A stretch of DNA of 32,256 nt. Origin: a bacterium. Its GTDB lineage: Bacteria > Zhuqueibacterota > QNDG01 > JABMRT01. The translations under genes were made by a program, and so were the position numbers. Below the pieces are notes generated by a model that saw only the letters and a program-made list of their open reading frames with translations, searched no databases and was not told the DNA's origin. The DNA lies in assembly GCA_011046415.1 (NCBI GenBank), contig DSAP01000139.1:1-32256 (forward strand). Direction: 5' to 3'. This document shows, one piece after another, positions 1 through 8,273 of the stretch; position 1 is the stretch's first letter, and each line of letters starts with the position of its first letter.

Positions 1-102
1 AAATTGAGCCGTGTTATCAAGGATTTCTTTCTTCTGACCAAAATTCGGGGGCCTTCAAACAGGAAGAATATCAACCCTGCGCAACTTGTTCCGGCAATTT
101 AA
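1..102 (+). pseudogene. 3' end of a histidine-kinase-like gene, probably truncated
   Basis: An open frame runs from the window edge to a TAA at 100-102 and encodes 33 residues. The peptide contains LSRVIKDFFLLTK followed by a polar stretch and NPAQLV. This resembles the second helix of a histidine-kinase dimerisation (HisKA) domain and the linker after it. In a complete kinase an HATPase domain of more than 100 residues would follow, but the frame stops here and I see no continuation in the other frames before the par operon. It is therefore either a broken kinase gene or an unrelated protein whose C terminus happens to look like HisKA. The upstream part lies outside the window, so the assignment is tentative. 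Confidence 0.4.
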
Positions 103-138
103 TGATTTTTGGGGGATACCCTGCATTCTGTTTGTTGC

Positions 139-167
139 TTGCATTTCGGGTGAATTGATTGTATATT
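139..167 (+). promoter_or_regulatory. sigma70-like promoter before parA
   Basis: TTGCAT at 139-144 and TATATT at 162-167 are separated by exactly 17 bases. Transcription would begin near 174. That leaves only about 13 bases before the first possible parA start (TTG 187) and about 34 before the alternative TTG at 208, which favours the later start. The same TTGCAT -35 hexamer occurs in the promoter before the tRNA-Thr(GGT)-tuf unit. Confidence 0.6.
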
Positions 168-186
168 TACTACTTAATCTTTTGGT

Positions 187-972
187 TTGATTAAAACGGA
201 TTGGACGTTGGGGAAAATCATCGCCATCGCAAATCAGAAGGGCGGAGTCGGCAAGACAACGACCGCAATCAACGTGTCTTCATGCATCGCGGTCGCCGAA
301 AAGCGCACCCTGCTGATCGATATGGATCCGCAATCCAATGCAACGAGCGGCCTGGGTGTCGACCACAAGAACATAGAAATCAGCACCTATGAGGTCATTT
401 TAAAGAATGCGGACATCACGCAGGCGATCATCCAGACCGACATCAGATGTCTTCGGTTATTTCCCGGGAGCATCCGGCTTGTGGGGGCGGAAATCGAACT
501 GGTCAACCTGATGGGCCGGGAAAAGGCATTACGGGACGTCCTCATCCCCATCCGGGATGAATACGATTATATTTTCATCGATTGTCCGCCTTCGCTCGGT
601 CTGCTCACAATCAACAGCCTGACCGCCGCGGATTCCGTCCTGATTCCCATTCAATGCGAATATTACGCGCTGGAAGGTTTGAGCCAGCTTCTGAATACCA
701 TCCGGCTGGTTCAAAAAAACCTCAACCCTCCCCTGGAGATCGAGGGGGTGTTGCTGACGATGTTCAACAACCGTCTCAACCTGTCACATCAGGTGACCGA
801 TGAGGTCCGGAATTATTTCGGAGACCGGGTTTACAAGACGGTGGTGCACCGCAACGTGCGGCTGAGCGAGGCGCCGAGCTTCGGGAAGCCGGTTATCCTG
901 TATGATGCCGTGTGTACGGGATCGGAACAGTATATGAATCTCGCGGAGGAGATCCTGCGGAATGAAAACTAA
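187..972 (+). CDS. parA: ParA/Soj chromosome-partitioning ATPase
   Basis: This is a Walker-type ATPase that, with ParB and parS sites, segregates newly replicated origins by binding non-specifically to the nucleoid. The deviant Walker A motif [13 protein letters not shown] starts at about residue 18. The second motif (DMDPQSNAT) and Walker B ([14 protein letters not shown]) are also present. The 261-residue length is usual for chromosomal Soj/ParA proteins. The frame opens with TTG at 187, but a second TTG at 208 would give an N terminus reading M-G-K-I-I-A-I, which matches most family members and suits the promoter position. I think 208 is the more likely start. The gene overlaps parB by 11 bases, so the two are translationally linked. 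Confidence 0.97.
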   Translation: MIKTDWTLGKIIAIANQKGGVGKTTTAINVSSCIAVAEKRTLLIDMDPQSNATSGLGVDHKNIEISTYEVILKNADITQAIIQTDIRCLRLFPGSIRLVGAEIELVNLMGREKALRDVLIPIRDEYDYIFIDCPPSLGLLTINSLTAADSVLIPIQCEYYALEGLSQLLNTIRLVQKNLNPPLEIEGVLLTMFNNRLNLSHQVTDEVRNYFGDRVYKTVVHRNVRLSEAPSFGKPVILYDAVCTGSEQYMNLAEEILRNEN

Positions 973-1828
973 CCGCCTCGGGAGAGGCCTCGAAGCCCTG
1001 ATTCCGCAGATACCTCCTGAAGCGGAGGGGCGCCGCGCCGAGGATCTGTTTCAGATCGATGTGGCCCTCATTCGCGTGAATCCCCATCAGCCCCGCGTGG
1101 TTTTCGATCCCGACCGGATGATGCAGCTCAGGCAGTCCATCGAAGAACATGGCGTGATCCAGCCGATCACGGTTCGAAAGCATGACGGCGGGTACGAATT
1201 GATTTCCGGTGAAAGGCGGCTCCGCGCCGTTATAGACCTGGGATATGAAAGAATCCCCGCCTATGTCATCAAAGTCGAGTCCGAGGACGGGCTGCTTGAA
1301 CTGGCATTGATCGAGAACATCCAGCGGGAAGACCTGAATGCGGTCGAGGTGGCCCATGCCTATCAGCGCCTTCAGAAGGAGTACGGACTCACCCAGGAAG
1401 AGGTGGCCCGCAAGGTGGGCAAGGACCGTGCGACCGTCGCCAATTTTGTCCGGATTCTCAAGCTGCCTGAACAAGTCCAGAATGCGATTCAGCGCGATGA
1501 GATTTCAATGGGTCATGCGCGGGCCCTGATGGGACTCGAATCACGGGACGAACAGATCCGGCTCTGCCGGAAGATCATCCTGCAGCAGTTGAATGTCCGA
1601 CAGGTCGAAGACCAGGTGCGTAAGCTTTCACAGGCGGATGCGAAAAAAACCGACCAGTCCCGGAAGAGAAATCCCGATCTGGAGGCGATCGAAGACCGTT
1701 TCAGGACTGCACTGGGGTGTCAGGTGAAAATCAGGCCGTCCGTCCGGGGCGGTAAAATCGAGATTGTCTATTATTCCAAAGACGATCTCGAACGGCTAAC
1801 GGAACTGATCGATGGTGTGTCGGGTTAA
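962..1828 (+). CDS. parB: ParB/Spo0J chromosome-partitioning protein
   Basis: ParB is a CTP-dependent DNA clamp that loads at parS, spreads along the origin region and stimulates ParA. The N-terminal ParB/sulfiredoxin-like domain shows NPHQPR and the GERRLRA box (arginine-rich CTP-binding loop). A central helix-turn-helix ([20 protein letters not shown]) and the [10 protein letters not shown] segment follow, and the short C-terminal dimerisation domain is present. The length of 288 residues is normal. ATG 962 lies inside the end of parA, with a GGAGGAG ribosome site a few bases upstream. I found no good parS palindrome in the window. Confidence 0.97.
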   Translation: MKTNRLGRGLEALIPQIPPEAEGRRAEDLFQIDVALIRVNPHQPRVVFDPDRMMQLRQSIEEHGVIQPITVRKHDGGYELISGERRLRAVIDLGYERIPAYVIKVESEDGLLELALIENIQREDLNAVEVAHAYQRLQKEYGLTQEEVARKVGKDRATVANFVRILKLPEQVQNAIQRDEISMGHARALMGLESRDEQIRLCRKIILQQLNVRQVEDQVRKLSQADAKKTDQSRKRNPDLEAIEDRFRTALGCQVKIRPSVRGGKIEIVYYSKDDLERLTELIDGVSG

Positions 1829-1834
1829 TCAAAG

Positions 1835-2716
1835 ATGAAAAAAAGGGCGGGAAAACGGTTTTTTTCGTTGATGTATGTCCCCGATCAGGAAGGGGATCCC
1901 AAGTCCATTTTGCTGAGTTACGCTCAGGGGAGAATGCTGTTTATCCTGCTGATCCTTCTCGGTATCCATGTCCTTCTCGGCATGGCGGGATATTTTTATG
2001 CCGGAACCTTGCGCAAGGAACGGGCGGTCCTGACCGATACAGTCGCCGCGCTCGAAGCCGAAAACAAGCAAATCGAAAGGATCGTCCAGGAATTCCAAGA
2101 AATTCGCGCACGGGACCAGCGTATTCGTCAGGCATTCGGCAGTACGCTCGGCGTCAAGCCGGACACACCCGAGGAATGGGCCAAGGTACTCGCCGAGGCG
2201 GAACAGGCCGTTCAGTCTTTTGCCGAGATCCGTGAACCCGCGTCCGAACCGGATATACGGCCGAAGCGCGTCCGCGACGGCCTCTATTTTCTCACACAGA
2301 AAGAAACCGGATACAACGGACCGGAATACCTGCCGACACTTCTTCCCGTGGGGGGATATCTCACCACCCACTTCCAGAAAGGCGGAGGATACCGGGGAAG
2401 GGATCATTTCGGAATCGACATCGCGGCTCAGAAAGGGGCGGTCATCCATGCTGCGGGCGCGGGAGACGTGCTTTTCGCCAACTGGACGCCCGATTTCGGC
2501 AACATGATTATACTCGGCCATGGAAACGGTATTTATTCCTATTACGGGCATGCCATGCGCCTTCTGGTGGAGCAGGGCACGCACGTACGCAAGGGACAGG
2601 CAATCGCGCTTCTCGGCAGTTCGGGTATCAGTTCTGCGGCGCATTTGCATTTTGAAATCTGGAAGGACAACCAGCCACATGATCCGGAAGATTTTCTCTT
2701 TGCCATTCGAAAATAA
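1835..2716 (+). CDS. membrane-anchored M23 (LytM) peptidoglycan endopeptidase
   Basis: This is a probable periplasmic zinc endopeptidase that cuts peptide cross-links in peptidoglycan. A short basic N terminus is followed by one membrane segment at about residues 33-55 and a coiled coil at about 57-97. The LytM domain occupies about 165-290. The metal ligands are visible as HFGID (His191, Asp195) and HLHFE (His272), with His270 as the catalytic partner, so the enzyme appears intact rather than a degenerate LytM activator. The gene starts 6 bases after parB and precedes the bactofilin gene. M23 peptidases next to bactofilins are known in several bacteria (for example Helicobacter Csd1 with CcmA), where the pair controls cell shape. 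Confidence 0.92.
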   Translation: MKKRAGKRFFSLMYVPDQEGDPKSILLSYAQGRMLFILLILLGIHVLLGMAGYFYAGTLRKERAVLTDTVAALEAENKQIERIVQEFQEIRARDQRIRQAFGSTLGVKPDTPEEWAKVLAEAEQAVQSFAEIREPASEPDIRPKRVRDGLYFLTQKETGYNGPEYLPTLLPVGGYLTTHFQKGGGYRGRDHFGIDIAAQKGAVIHAAGAGDVLFANWTPDFGNMIILGHGNGIYSYYGHAMRLLVEQGTHVRKGQAIALLGSSGISSAAHLHFEIWKDNQPHDPEDFLFAIRK

Positions 2717-2738
2717 AATCAGACGAATCGGAAGCACG

Positions 2739-2744
2739 AAGGAG
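2739..2744 (+). promoter_or_regulatory. ribosome binding site that fixes the bactofilin TTG start
   Basis: AAGGAG sits 6 bases before TTG 2751. No ATG or GTG in the frame has comparable spacing near the start of homology. The same frame remains open upstream to 2520, but that part is a shadow of the M23 gene. Confidence 0.8.
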
Positions 2745-2750
2745 ACTCAT

Positions 2751-3140
2751 TTGAAGACAAATGATGATTTCGGTCGCAGCGGCGAACTGAATACCATAGT
2801 CGGGAAAGCGAGCGTTCTCGATGGGGATATCCGGGTTCAGAACAGCATGCGGGTGGATGGACGGATCAAGGGGAATGTCGTGTGCAGTGATACGGTGTTT
2901 ATCGGCAAGGAAGGAGAAGTCGTCGGCGAGATCAGGGCACGAAACGTCCTCCTCGCCGGAAAACTGGTCGGAAAGATCCTGGCCGAAGGCAAGGTCTATC
3001 TCGAATCCAAGGCCTCCATTCGGGGCGATGTTCAGGCATCGCGTCTGGTCGTCGATGAGGGCGCCGTGTTTGACGGAAATTGTGTCATGAACGGGAAAGA
3101 ATCAGTAACCAAGCGCGAGGATCAGAAAACGTCCAAATAA
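2751..3140 (+). CDS. bactofilin, polymer-forming cytoskeletal protein
   Basis: Bactofilins form nucleotide-free filaments made of a right-handed beta-helix, usually on the inner face of the membrane. They recruit cell-wall enzymes or, in Myxococcus, position the ParABS system. The 129-residue product starts from TTG 2751 with a perfect ribosome site. A short polar N terminus is followed by the family pattern LNTIVGKASVLDGDI, then VDGRIKGN and repeated turns with G-X-V/I-X-G spacing up to about residue 112, and a polar C-terminal tail. The gene is the fourth of the par cluster, 34 bases after the M23 peptidase gene. Family assignment is clear; which process it serves here is inferred from the neighbours. 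Confidence 0.93.
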   Translation: MKTNDDFGRSGELNTIVGKASVLDGDIRVQNSMRVDGRIKGNVVCSDTVFIGKEGEVVGEIRARNVLLAGKLVGKILAEGKVYLESKASIRGDVQASRLVVDEGAVFDGNCVMNGKESVTKREDQKTSK

Positions 3141-3283
3141 ATCGGATCCAATCTCATTCAGCACGAACAGAATCCCAGTCAATTGACCGGGGAGTTTTCA
3201 GTTTGTTCCGGAGGTTCTCATTCTTTTTTATCGCAGCATTCTTTCCTGTTTACGGCTGAATCCAGATGAAACATGCGTGTATC

Positions 3284-3334
3284 ATGGCCGGCCCGGGATT
3301 CCTGAAATAGCAGTGAGGATCCTTTCCCGGTCAT
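3284..3334 (+). promoter_or_regulatory. inverted repeat in the leader of the V/A-ATPase operon
   Basis: The arms 3284-3291 (ATGGCCGG) and 3327-3334 (CCGGTCAT) can pair over 8 bases including one G-U, and further pairing (GGATTC with GGATCC) is possible inside. There is no T run after it, so it is not an intrinsic terminator. The 239-base gap 3141-3379 holds no convincing gene; a 14-codon frame at 3266 is not credible. I see only weak promoter-like hexamers. A leader structure is possible but unproven. Confidence 0.2.
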
Positions 3335-3379
3335 AATCAGTCAGGGAATGGGTGTATCCAGTATAGGGGAAATGAAAAT

Positions 3380-3982
3380 ATGGATGTCCAGTTAGACAGT
3401 CTGATTGAAAAACTGAAAAAAGAAGGCGTCGAAGAGGGTCAAGAGAAGGCGGCGCAGATGATCCGGGATGCCGAGAAGAAATCCGCCTCGATCCTGGAAG
3501 AGACCGGCAGGAAAGCGGAACAGATTATCGACGATGCGCAGAAAAAGGCCGCACAGTTTCAGTCGAACAGTGAATTGGCCCTGAAACAGGCCGCCCGCGA
3601 CACGGAGCTCCTCCTCAAAAGCCGGATTACCGCCCTTTTCGACCGGGTTTTCAAGCAGGAAATCTCTGAGACGATGACCCCTGAATTCTTGAAAGATCTG
3701 ATCGGGAAATTCCTCGACCGGTGGGGCGCGGATGCGGGTGCAGAGATTGTACTGAAAGAAGCAGATCTGAAGAAACTGGAGGCCGCGCTTCACGGCGGCG
3801 TCCGGAAAGCCCTGAAGGAGACGCTGACACTCCGTCCCGGCAGTGAAATCAGCGGCGGATTCCGGATCCGACTCCAGGGCGAAGATGTCTATTATGATTT
3901 CACGGATGAGGCCATCGCGGATGCGCTCAAACTTTTTCTCAAACCGAGACTGAAAGAGATCCTGGACGGTCAGGATGGATAA
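3380..3982 (+). CDS. atpE: V/A-type ATPase subunit E (peripheral stalk)
   Basis: Subunit E is part of the peripheral stalk that holds the catalytic A3B3 head against the membrane sector. The 200-residue product has the expected architecture: a long charged coiled coil (about residues 5-75, rich in Glu, Lys and Ala) and a globular C-terminal half with hydrophobic strands ending near GFRIRLQGEDVYYDFT. It is the first gene of a seven-gene operon whose later members are unmistakable V/A-ATPase subunits, which supports the call more than sequence alone does. A ribosome site (AGGGGA) lies about 10 bases before ATG 3380. The 3' end overlaps the next gene by 8 bases. Confidence 0.88.
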   Translation: MDVQLDSLIEKLKKEGVEEGQEKAAQMIRDAEKKSASILEETGRKAEQIIDDAQKKAAQFQSNSELALKQAARDTELLLKSRITALFDRVFKQEISETMTPEFLKDLIGKFLDRWGADAGAEIVLKEADLKKLEAALHGGVRKALKETLTLRPGSEISGGFRIRLQGEDVYYDFTDEAIADALKLFLKPRLKEILDGQDG

Positions 3983-4472
3983 ATATTATTATCTGGTCGC
4001 CCAACTCCCCTCGCTCGTGTTCGACCGCGAGAATCCGATCTCCGTCCAAACCTTCCTCGAAGAAGCGGAAAAATGGCTTTCGGTTTCCGATTTTAGGGCG
4101 CTTAAACAGGCACGGCTCGACGATCCGGAAAATCGTTCCGGGGGCCCCGGCGTATGGCGGAGATACGGGGAATTCGAAAGCCGGTTCCGCAGGGAACTGG
4201 GACAGTGGCGACAGGCCCTCCGCGACGGATCCGAGACACGGCCCGATACCTTCTCACCCTCCCTCGTCAAAGAGGGAAATCCGCTCGAGGTCGAGAAAAA
4301 ACTCCTCGCCAGGCGCTGGGAGGTTATCGCAGAGGAAGAGAAGGACCATCACTTCGATCTCGGCTTCCTGGTCCTGTATTACCTCAAACTCCAGATTCTC
4401 CAGAGGCTGTCTGTTTTTGACAAAGAAAAAGGCATGGAACACTTTCAAACGATGAGCAGGGTGACTGTATGA
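3975..4472 (+). CDS. DUF2764 protein of the V/A-ATPase operon
   Basis: This is a 165-residue soluble protein whose N terminus (YYYLVAQLPSLVFD) matches my knowledge of the DUF2764 family, which sits between atpE and atpA in spirochaete, chlamydial and Bacteroidetes V/A-ATPase operons. It has no membrane segment and is mostly helical and charged. Its biochemical role is not established. Because operons of this type have no recognisable subunit C gene, it may take the place of the C/d-type socket protein, but that is inference. It overlaps atpE by 8 bases and atpA by 4, indicating coupled translation and fixed stoichiometry with the complex. Confidence 0.82.
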   Translation: MDKYYYLVAQLPSLVFDRENPISVQTFLEEAEKWLSVSDFRALKQARLDDPENRSGGPGVWRRYGEFESRFRRELGQWRQALRDGSETRPDTFSPSLVKEGNPLEVEKKLLARRWEVIAEEEKDHHFDLGFLVLYYLKLQILQRLSVFDKEKGMEHFQTMSRVTV

Positions 4473-6199
4473 CGCAACAGAGAGGGACGATAACCGGCAT
4501 TAACGGCAATATGCTGACCGTCGAATTCGAAGGAACCATCACGCAGAACGAGGTGGGATATACGGTGCGGGGTGATGAACGGCTGAAGTCGGAGGTGATC
4601 CGGATCCAGGACAACCGGGCATTTCTTCAGGTTTTCGAGAGCACCAAGGGACTCGCCGTCGGCGACACAGTGGAATTCACGGGCGAACTGCTCTCCATTC
4701 AGCTCGGCCCGGGGTTGCTGGGCCAGATTTTCGACGGACTCCAGAATCCGCTTCCTGAACTAGCAGAGGCGCACGGATTCTTCCTCCCACGCGGTGTGAT
4801 CCTCGATCCGCTCGGCGAACGCAGGTGGCAGTTTACGCCCGATGCCCGGAAGGGGGATGTGGTCCGCGCCGGAGATGTGCTCGGTTCCGTTCCGGAGACC
4901 CAGTTCACCCATCGCATCATGGTCCCTTTTGATTTTCAGGGTGAATTTACGATCGAGTCGATTCAAGACGAGGGTGAATATTCAGTCCGCGATGAGATCG
5001 CGACGCTCAAAGGGCCCCGAGGCCAGACGCACTCGCTTTCGATGCAGTTCAGCTGGCCCGTCAAACTGCCCGTCCGTGCGTACCGGGAAAAGATTTTGCC
5101 CACCGAGCCTCTGGTGACCCGGGTCCGGATCATCGATACCTTCTTCCCCGTGGCAAGAGGCGGCACGTACTGCATCCCCGGTCCCTTCGGGGCGGGCAAG
5201 ACCGTGCTTCAGCAGATTACCAGCCGCTATGCCGAGGTGGACATCGTGATCATCGCGGCGTGCGGCGAACGCGCGGGCGAGATCGTGGAGACGATGCGGG
5301 AATTTCCTGAACTGATTGATCCGAGGACCGGGCGGTCGCTTATGGAGCGGACGATCATCATCGCCAACACCTCGTCCATGCCGGTGGCGGCGCGCGAGGC
5401 CTCGGTATACACCGCGACCACGCTGGGTGAATACTATCGCCAGATGGGTCTCGACGTCCTCCTGCTTGCCGATTCGACTTCCCGCTGGGCACAGGCCATG
5501 CGCGAGCTCTCCGGAAGGCTCGAAGAGATACCCGGAGAAGAAGCTTTTCCCGCCTATCTTGAATCACGCATCGCGGAGTTTTATGAAAGAGCCGGTCTCA
5601 TTCAGTTAAATGACGGCGGGCAGGGAAGCCTGACCATCGGTGGAACCGTGTCTCCCGCAGGCGGCAACTTCGAAGAACCGGTAACCCAGGCCACGCTGAA
5701 GGTGGTGGGCGCGTTCCACGGCCTTACGCGTGCGCGATCCGATGCGAGGCGTTATCCGGCGATCGATCCGCTCGATTCCTGGTCCAAATACGAGAGCATC
5801 GTGCCGGCCGAAACGATCCGGATTTCCCGGGAGTTTCTCGAGAAGGGATCCGATGTGCGCCAGATGATGATGGTCGTCGGTGAGGAGGGGACCTCTCTAG
5901 ACGATTTCATTGTGTATCTGAAATCCGAATTTTTCGATGCGGTTTATCTCCAGCAGAACGCCTTCGATAAGGTGGATGCCGCGACGAGTCCCGACAGGCA
6001 GAAGTACAAAATGGAAAAGATCCGGGAGATTCTCACCACGACATTCCATTTCAAGGACAAGGAGACGGCCCGGACCTTCTTCTACGATCTGAGACAGAAA
6101 TTCATCGACTGGAATTACATCGAATGGAAATCGGATGAATTCAAGAAACAGGAAAAAGAGATTGACGCACTGATAAAAGGAAATGCCGAACATGCGTAA
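4469..6199 (+). CDS. atpA: V/A-type ATPase catalytic subunit A
   Basis: The catalytic subunit hydrolyses or makes ATP in the A3B3 head. The 576 residues include the N-terminal beta barrel (about 1-70) and the long non-homologous insert typical of V/A-type A subunits (about 110-190). The P-loop GPFGAGKT is at 238-245, followed by the GER motif with the catalytic glutamate at about 266-268. Walker B is [16 protein letters not shown] at about 331, and the C-terminal helical bundle completes the protein. All catalytic motifs are intact. ATG 4469 overlaps the DUF2764 gene in an ATGA-type junction, and the end overlaps atpB by 17 bases. Confidence 0.98.
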   Translation: MTQQRGTITGINGNMLTVEFEGTITQNEVGYTVRGDERLKSEVIRIQDNRAFLQVFESTKGLAVGDTVEFTGELLSIQLGPGLLGQIFDGLQNPLPELAEAHGFFLPRGVILDPLGERRWQFTPDARKGDVVRAGDVLGSVPETQFTHRIMVPFDFQGEFTIESIQDEGEYSVRDEIATLKGPRGQTHSLSMQFSWPVKLPVRAYREKILPTEPLVTRVRIIDTFFPVARGGTYCIPGPFGAGKTVLQQITSRYAEVDIVIIAACGERAGEIVETMREFPELIDPRTGRSLMERTIIIANTSSMPVAAREASVYTATTLGEYYRQMGLDVLLLADSTSRWAQAMRELSGRLEEIPGEEAFPAYLESRIAEFYERAGLIQLNDGGQGSLTIGGTVSPAGGNFEEPVTQATLKVVGAFHGLTRARSDARRYPAIDPLDSWSKYESIVPAETIRISREFLEKGSDVRQMMMVVGEEGTSLDDFIVYLKSEFFDAVYLQQNAFDKVDAATSPDRQKYKMEKIREILTTTFHFKDKETARTFFYDLRQKFIDWNYIEWKSDEFKKQEKEIDALIKGNAEHA

Positions 6200-7523
6200 A
6201 GTTTACAACAAGGTGCTCAGCGTCGCAGGCAATGTCATCACCGTCAAGGCGGAGGGTGTGGGTTACGAGGAACTGGCGGAAATCACCACACGGCGCGGCA
6301 AGTCGCTTGCCCAGGTCATCAAGCTAGACGGGGACATCGTGTCGCTGCAGGTATTTGCAGGCAGCCGCGGAGTCTCGACGTCCGACGAAGTGCGGTTTCT
6401 CGGCCATCCCATGCAGGTGGCATTCAGCGACGACATGCTGGGCCGGATTTTTACCGGCTCCGGCGTGCCGCGCGACGGAGGACCCGAAATCACGGAAAAC
6501 CTGATTCCCATCGCCGGTCCTTCGGTGAATCCCGCCAAGCGGATCATACCCAAACGCATGATCCGCACCAACATTCCCATGATCGACGTGTTCAATTCGC
6601 TCGTCGGATCCCAGAAACTGCCGATCTTTTCCGTCTCCGGCGAACCGTACAACGAACTGCTCGCCCGTATCGCACTGCAGGCCGAGGTAGACATGATCAT
6701 CCTCGGCGGGATCGGCCTGAAATTCGACGAATACATGCGGTTCCGGAACCGTCTCGAGGAGGGCGGCGCACTGGGCCGTTCCATTTTCTTTATCCATACG
6801 GCGGCAGACCCGGTGGTCGAGGGCCTCATGGTCCCCGACCTGGCTCTGGCTGTGGCCGAGAAGTTCGCGCTCCAGGGCAAGGAAGTCCTCGTCCTACTCA
6901 CCGACATGACCAACTTCGCCGACTCCCTGAAAGAGATTGCGATCACGATGGAGCAGGTGCCTTCCAACCGGGGATACCCCGGCGATCTGTACAGCCAGCT
7001 CGCGTCGCGCTACGAGAAAGCGGTGGACTTCGAAGGCGCGGGCGCCATCACCATCCTGGCCGTGACGACCATGCCGGGCGACGACGTCACGCATCCGGTT
7101 CCCGACAATACCGGTTACATCACGGAGGGGCAGTTTTACCTGCGAAACGGACGGATCGAACCCTTCGGCTCCCTTTCGCGCCTGAAACAGCAGGTCAACG
7201 CGGATACGCGCAAGGATCACCGCGCCATCATGGACGGCATGATCCAGCTTTACGCCCAATATCTCGAGAGCCAGGAGAAACGGTCGATGGGTTTCCGGAT
7301 GTCGCCCTGGGACGAGAAACTCCTCAAGTACGGCAACCTGTTTGAATCCGGGATGATGGATCTGTCCGTCAATATCCCGCTCGAAGAGGCGCTGGAGAGG
7401 GGCTGGTCCATTCTGGCGCAATGTTTCAAGCCGGAAGAAACAGGACTGCGGTCCGAACTGGTCAAGGAGTTCTGGCCGAAGACGGTCAAAGCGGAAGAGG
7501 AATCCGAAGCCGTGGAGGCATAG
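6183..7523 (+). CDS. atpB: V/A-type ATPase subunit B
   Basis: This non-catalytic nucleotide-binding subunit alternates with A in the head. At 446 residues it is of normal length. In place of a P-loop it has the degenerate [18 protein letters not shown] region that marks B subunits, followed by [17 protein letters not shown] and [16 protein letters not shown]. The ATG at 6183 has its purine-rich sequence (AAAGGA) too close. A second in-frame ATG at 6192 has that sequence about 9 bases upstream and gives the N terminus MRKVYNKV, so 6192 may be the real start. Unlike its upstream neighbours the gene is followed by a 138-base gap before atpD. Confidence 0.97.
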   Translation: MPNMRKVYNKVLSVAGNVITVKAEGVGYEELAEITTRRGKSLAQVIKLDGDIVSLQVFAGSRGVSTSDEVRFLGHPMQVAFSDDMLGRIFTGSGVPRDGGPEITENLIPIAGPSVNPAKRIIPKRMIRTNIPMIDVFNSLVGSQKLPIFSVSGEPYNELLARIALQAEVDMIILGGIGLKFDEYMRFRNRLEEGGALGRSIFFIHTAADPVVEGLMVPDLALAVAEKFALQGKEVLVLLTDMTNFADSLKEIAITMEQVPSNRGYPGDLYSQLASRYEKAVDFEGAGAITILAVTTMPGDDVTHPVPDNTGYITEGQFYLRNGRIEPFGSLSRLKQQVNADTRKDHRAIMDGMIQLYAQYLESQEKRSMGFRMSPWDEKLLKYGNLFESGMMDLSVNIPLEEALERGWSILAQCFKPEETGLRSELVKEFWPKTVKAEEESEAVEA

Positions 7524-7661
7524 TCAGGCGTGGAACGAGAGGCAGGCGGCAAGCAAAAGGTCCGCGGTGCGGGGTACTGGGTGGGAGGCAGCCGGTTCGA
7601 TATTCGCAAAGTTTGGTGTTTTGAAATCAGTGTCATGTAATTCCAGAGAACGTGGTTTCTT
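7524..7661 (+). other. unexplained spacer inside the V/A-ATPase operon
   Basis: This 138-base stretch separates atpB and atpD in an operon whose genes otherwise mostly overlap. It has no credible gene, promoter or terminator. It contains G-rich tandem-like wording (GGTGCGGGGTACTGGGTGGG at about 7566) and an AT-richer second half, which looks like decayed intergenic repeat material rather than coding sequence. That reading is a guess; only the absence of a gene and the compositional break are seen directly. Confidence 0.3.
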
Positions 7662-8273
7662 ATGGCTAAAGTCAGACTGACAAAGAATGAACTGAAGAAG
7701 CAGAAGGATAATCTCAAGCGATTCACCCGGTATCTTCCCACACTTGAATTGAAGAAAACGCAGCTTCTCATGGAGATCCGGCGGATTCAGGGCGAGATCG
7801 ACAGGCTTCAGGAGGAGAACCGGCGGGTCGAGAATGAGGTGTCCCGGTGGGTGGATGTCTTCGCGGAAGAGGTCGACCTGGAATCCTATGTCCAGGTCAA
7901 AGAGATCGTCACCGGCGAAGGGAACATCGCGGGCATCGAGATTCCCCTTTTTAAAGATGTGATTTTCGAAGACGTCCTGCCCGACGTGTACGACACCCCG
8001 TTCTGGGTGGAAGCAGGCATACGAGTCCTGAGAGAACAAATCCGGCGCCAGGCCGAATGGCGGATCGCGGAGAAACAGCAGGAGATCGTACGCAACGAAT
8101 TGCGGACCACCATACAGCGGATCAAGCTGTTTGAAGAAGTCAAGATTCCGGAATCCCGTGAAAATATCCGTATCATCCAGATTTTCATGGGCGATCAGAT
8201 GACTGCCGAGGTGGTTCGCGGCAAGATTGCGAAGGCCAAGATTCAGCGTAAGAAAGAGATGAACGCCGCATGA
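7662..8273 (+). CDS. atpD: V/A-type ATPase subunit D (central rotor shaft)
   Basis: Subunit D is the long coiled-coil axle that rotates inside the A3B3 head, the counterpart of F-type gamma. The 203-residue product begins with the family pattern LTKNELKKQKDNLKRF and TLELKKTQLLMEI. A long N-terminal helix is followed by a central region (about 70-125) and a C-terminal helix rich in basic and acidic residues. Length and layout are normal. The stop overlaps the start of atpI by 4 bases. No separate subunit F gene, which normally pairs with D, is found in the operon. Confidence 0.95.
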   Translation: MAKVRLTKNELKKQKDNLKRFTRYLPTLELKKTQLLMEIRRIQGEIDRLQEENRRVENEVSRWVDVFAEEVDLESYVQVKEIVTGEGNIAGIEIPLFKDVIFEDVLPDVYDTPFWVEAGIRVLREQIRRQAEWRIAEKQQEIVRNELRTTIQRIKLFEEVKIPESRENIRIIQIFMGDQMTAEVVRGKIAKAKIQRKKEMNAA

